A stretch of DNA of 49,033 nt, from NCBI GenBank assembly GCA_018826895.1, contig JAHJYA010000093.1, forward strand, positions 1-49,033. Reading direction: 5' to 3'. Under the pieces are notes generated by a model. That model was not told the origin of the DNA. It saw nothing but the letters and a program-made list of their open reading frames with translations, and did not search any database. Within the stretch, counting starts at the first letter, position 1. Each line of letters starts with the position of its first letter. Below are positions 46,178 through 49,033 of the stretch, in pieces. This DNA comes from Gammaproteobacteria bacterium (GTDB lineage Bacteria; Pseudomonadota; Gammaproteobacteria; Pseudomonadales; Pseudomonadaceae). The position numbers and the translations under genes were made by a program.

Positions 46178-46561
46178 ATGAGCGAATTGCGTTTTACCGT
46201 CGAGCACGAATGGCTGCGTCAGGATGCCGATGGCCTGGTTACCGTAGGCATCACCGCCTACGCGCAGGATGCGCTGGGTGACGTGGTGTTCGTGCAACTG
46301 CCCGAGCTGCAGACCTACGCCCAGGGCGACGAAGTCGCGGTGCTGGAATCGGTAAAAGCAGCCAGCAACATCACCATGCCCCTGGACGGTGAAGTGCTGG
46401 AAACCAACGCCGCCCTCGAAGGCGCACCGGAGCAGGTCAACGCAGACCCGCTGGGCCAGGGCTGGTTCTTCCGCTTCCGCCCTGCCGATGCCAGCGCCCT
46501 CGATGGCCTGCTCGACCAGGCCGCCTACGAGCGCCTGCTCAACGCCAATGCTGACGCCTGA
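46178..46561 (+). CDS. gcvH: glycine cleavage system H protein
   Basis: A 127-residue lipoyl carrier protein of the glycine cleavage system; it shuttles the aminomethyl group from P to T protein. [23 protein letters not shown] is the N-terminal signature, and the lipoylated Lys lies in [11 protein letters not shown]. Length is normal. The ATG follows GAGGAAT. gcvP starts ten bases after the stop, so the two form an operon. gcvT is not present upstream; the rest of the operon would lie right of the window. Confidence 0.97.
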   Translation: MSELRFTVEHEWLRQDADGLVTVGITAYAQDALGDVVFVQLPELQTYAQGDEVAVLESVKAASNITMPLDGEVLETNAALEGAPEQVNADPLGQGWFFRFRPADASALDGLLDQAAYERLLNANADA

Positions 46562-46571
46562 GGAGATGACG

Positions 46572-49033
<2,462 letters not shown>

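Overview
This window is chromosomal DNA of a Pseudomonas, or a very close relative. It carries a complete, canonically ordered alginate operon (algD-8-44-K-E-G-X-L-I-J-F-A) whose encoded proteins resemble the Pseudomonas aeruginosa ones along their whole length. Codon use is GC-rich, the extragenic palindromes are of Pseudomonas REP type, and the flanking genes (yaaA, the yebG SOS gene, psiE, DUF1302/DUF1329, gcvHP) are ordinary Pseudomonas core genes. No rRNA or tRNA gene was seen.

Layout. 1-1.6 kb: a cytochrome b561 and the peroxide-stress protein YaaA. 1.6-2.3 kb: a long non-coding control region for algD, with a sigma-22 (AlgU/AlgT)-like promoter, an AlgR-type box directly upstream of it and a strong palindrome further upstream. 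2.3-18.6 kb: the twelve alginate genes, all on the + strand. They make GDP-mannuronate (AlgA, AlgD), polymerise it under c-di-GMP control (Alg8, Alg44), carry it through the periplasm (AlgK, AlgX, AlgG, AlgL), acetylate it (AlgI, AlgJ, AlgF, AlgX) and export it (AlgE). Every intercistronic gap of more than 60 nt contains a perfect GC-rich stem-loop, while the short gaps are 10-30 nt or overlaps. 18.6-22.2 kb: small membrane proteins, a short-chain dehydrogenase, an EamA exporter and a secreted HELTH-motif protein. A MITE-like 148-bp element bounded by CTAG lies at 22.35-22.49 kb.

22.5-31.9 kb, - strand: an accessory type VI secretion island. Read in the direction of transcription it is vgrG, a DUF4123 loading chaperone, a 1126-residue LysM-containing putative effector and a periplasmic Sel1-repeat protein (probable immunity). 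A small Cys-rich membrane-anchored protein follows, then a graveyard: an effector C-terminal fossil with two in-frame stops, a Sel1 C-terminal fossil joined to it, and an orphan Sel1-type signal peptide. The island therefore looks like a duplicated effector/immunity array that has been partly deleted, and it is the most interesting accessory feature here.

32-39.5 kb: a small membrane protein, a membrane-bound EAL protein, an SNF2-family helicase, PsiE, a CHASE3-like/GGDEF protein, the LexA-regulated YebG and a SirB1-family transglutaminase-like protein. With the PilZ domain of Alg44, three parts of c-di-GMP signalling fall in this window. 39.5-45.7 kb: a REP pair, a MalT-type LuxR regulator and a DUF1302-DUF1329 envelope operon closed by a clear terminator. 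Upstream of that operon lies a three-copy palindrome CGTATCG-N4-CGATACG. 46.2 kb to the end: gcvH and a gcvP cut by the window edge (glycine cleavage system).
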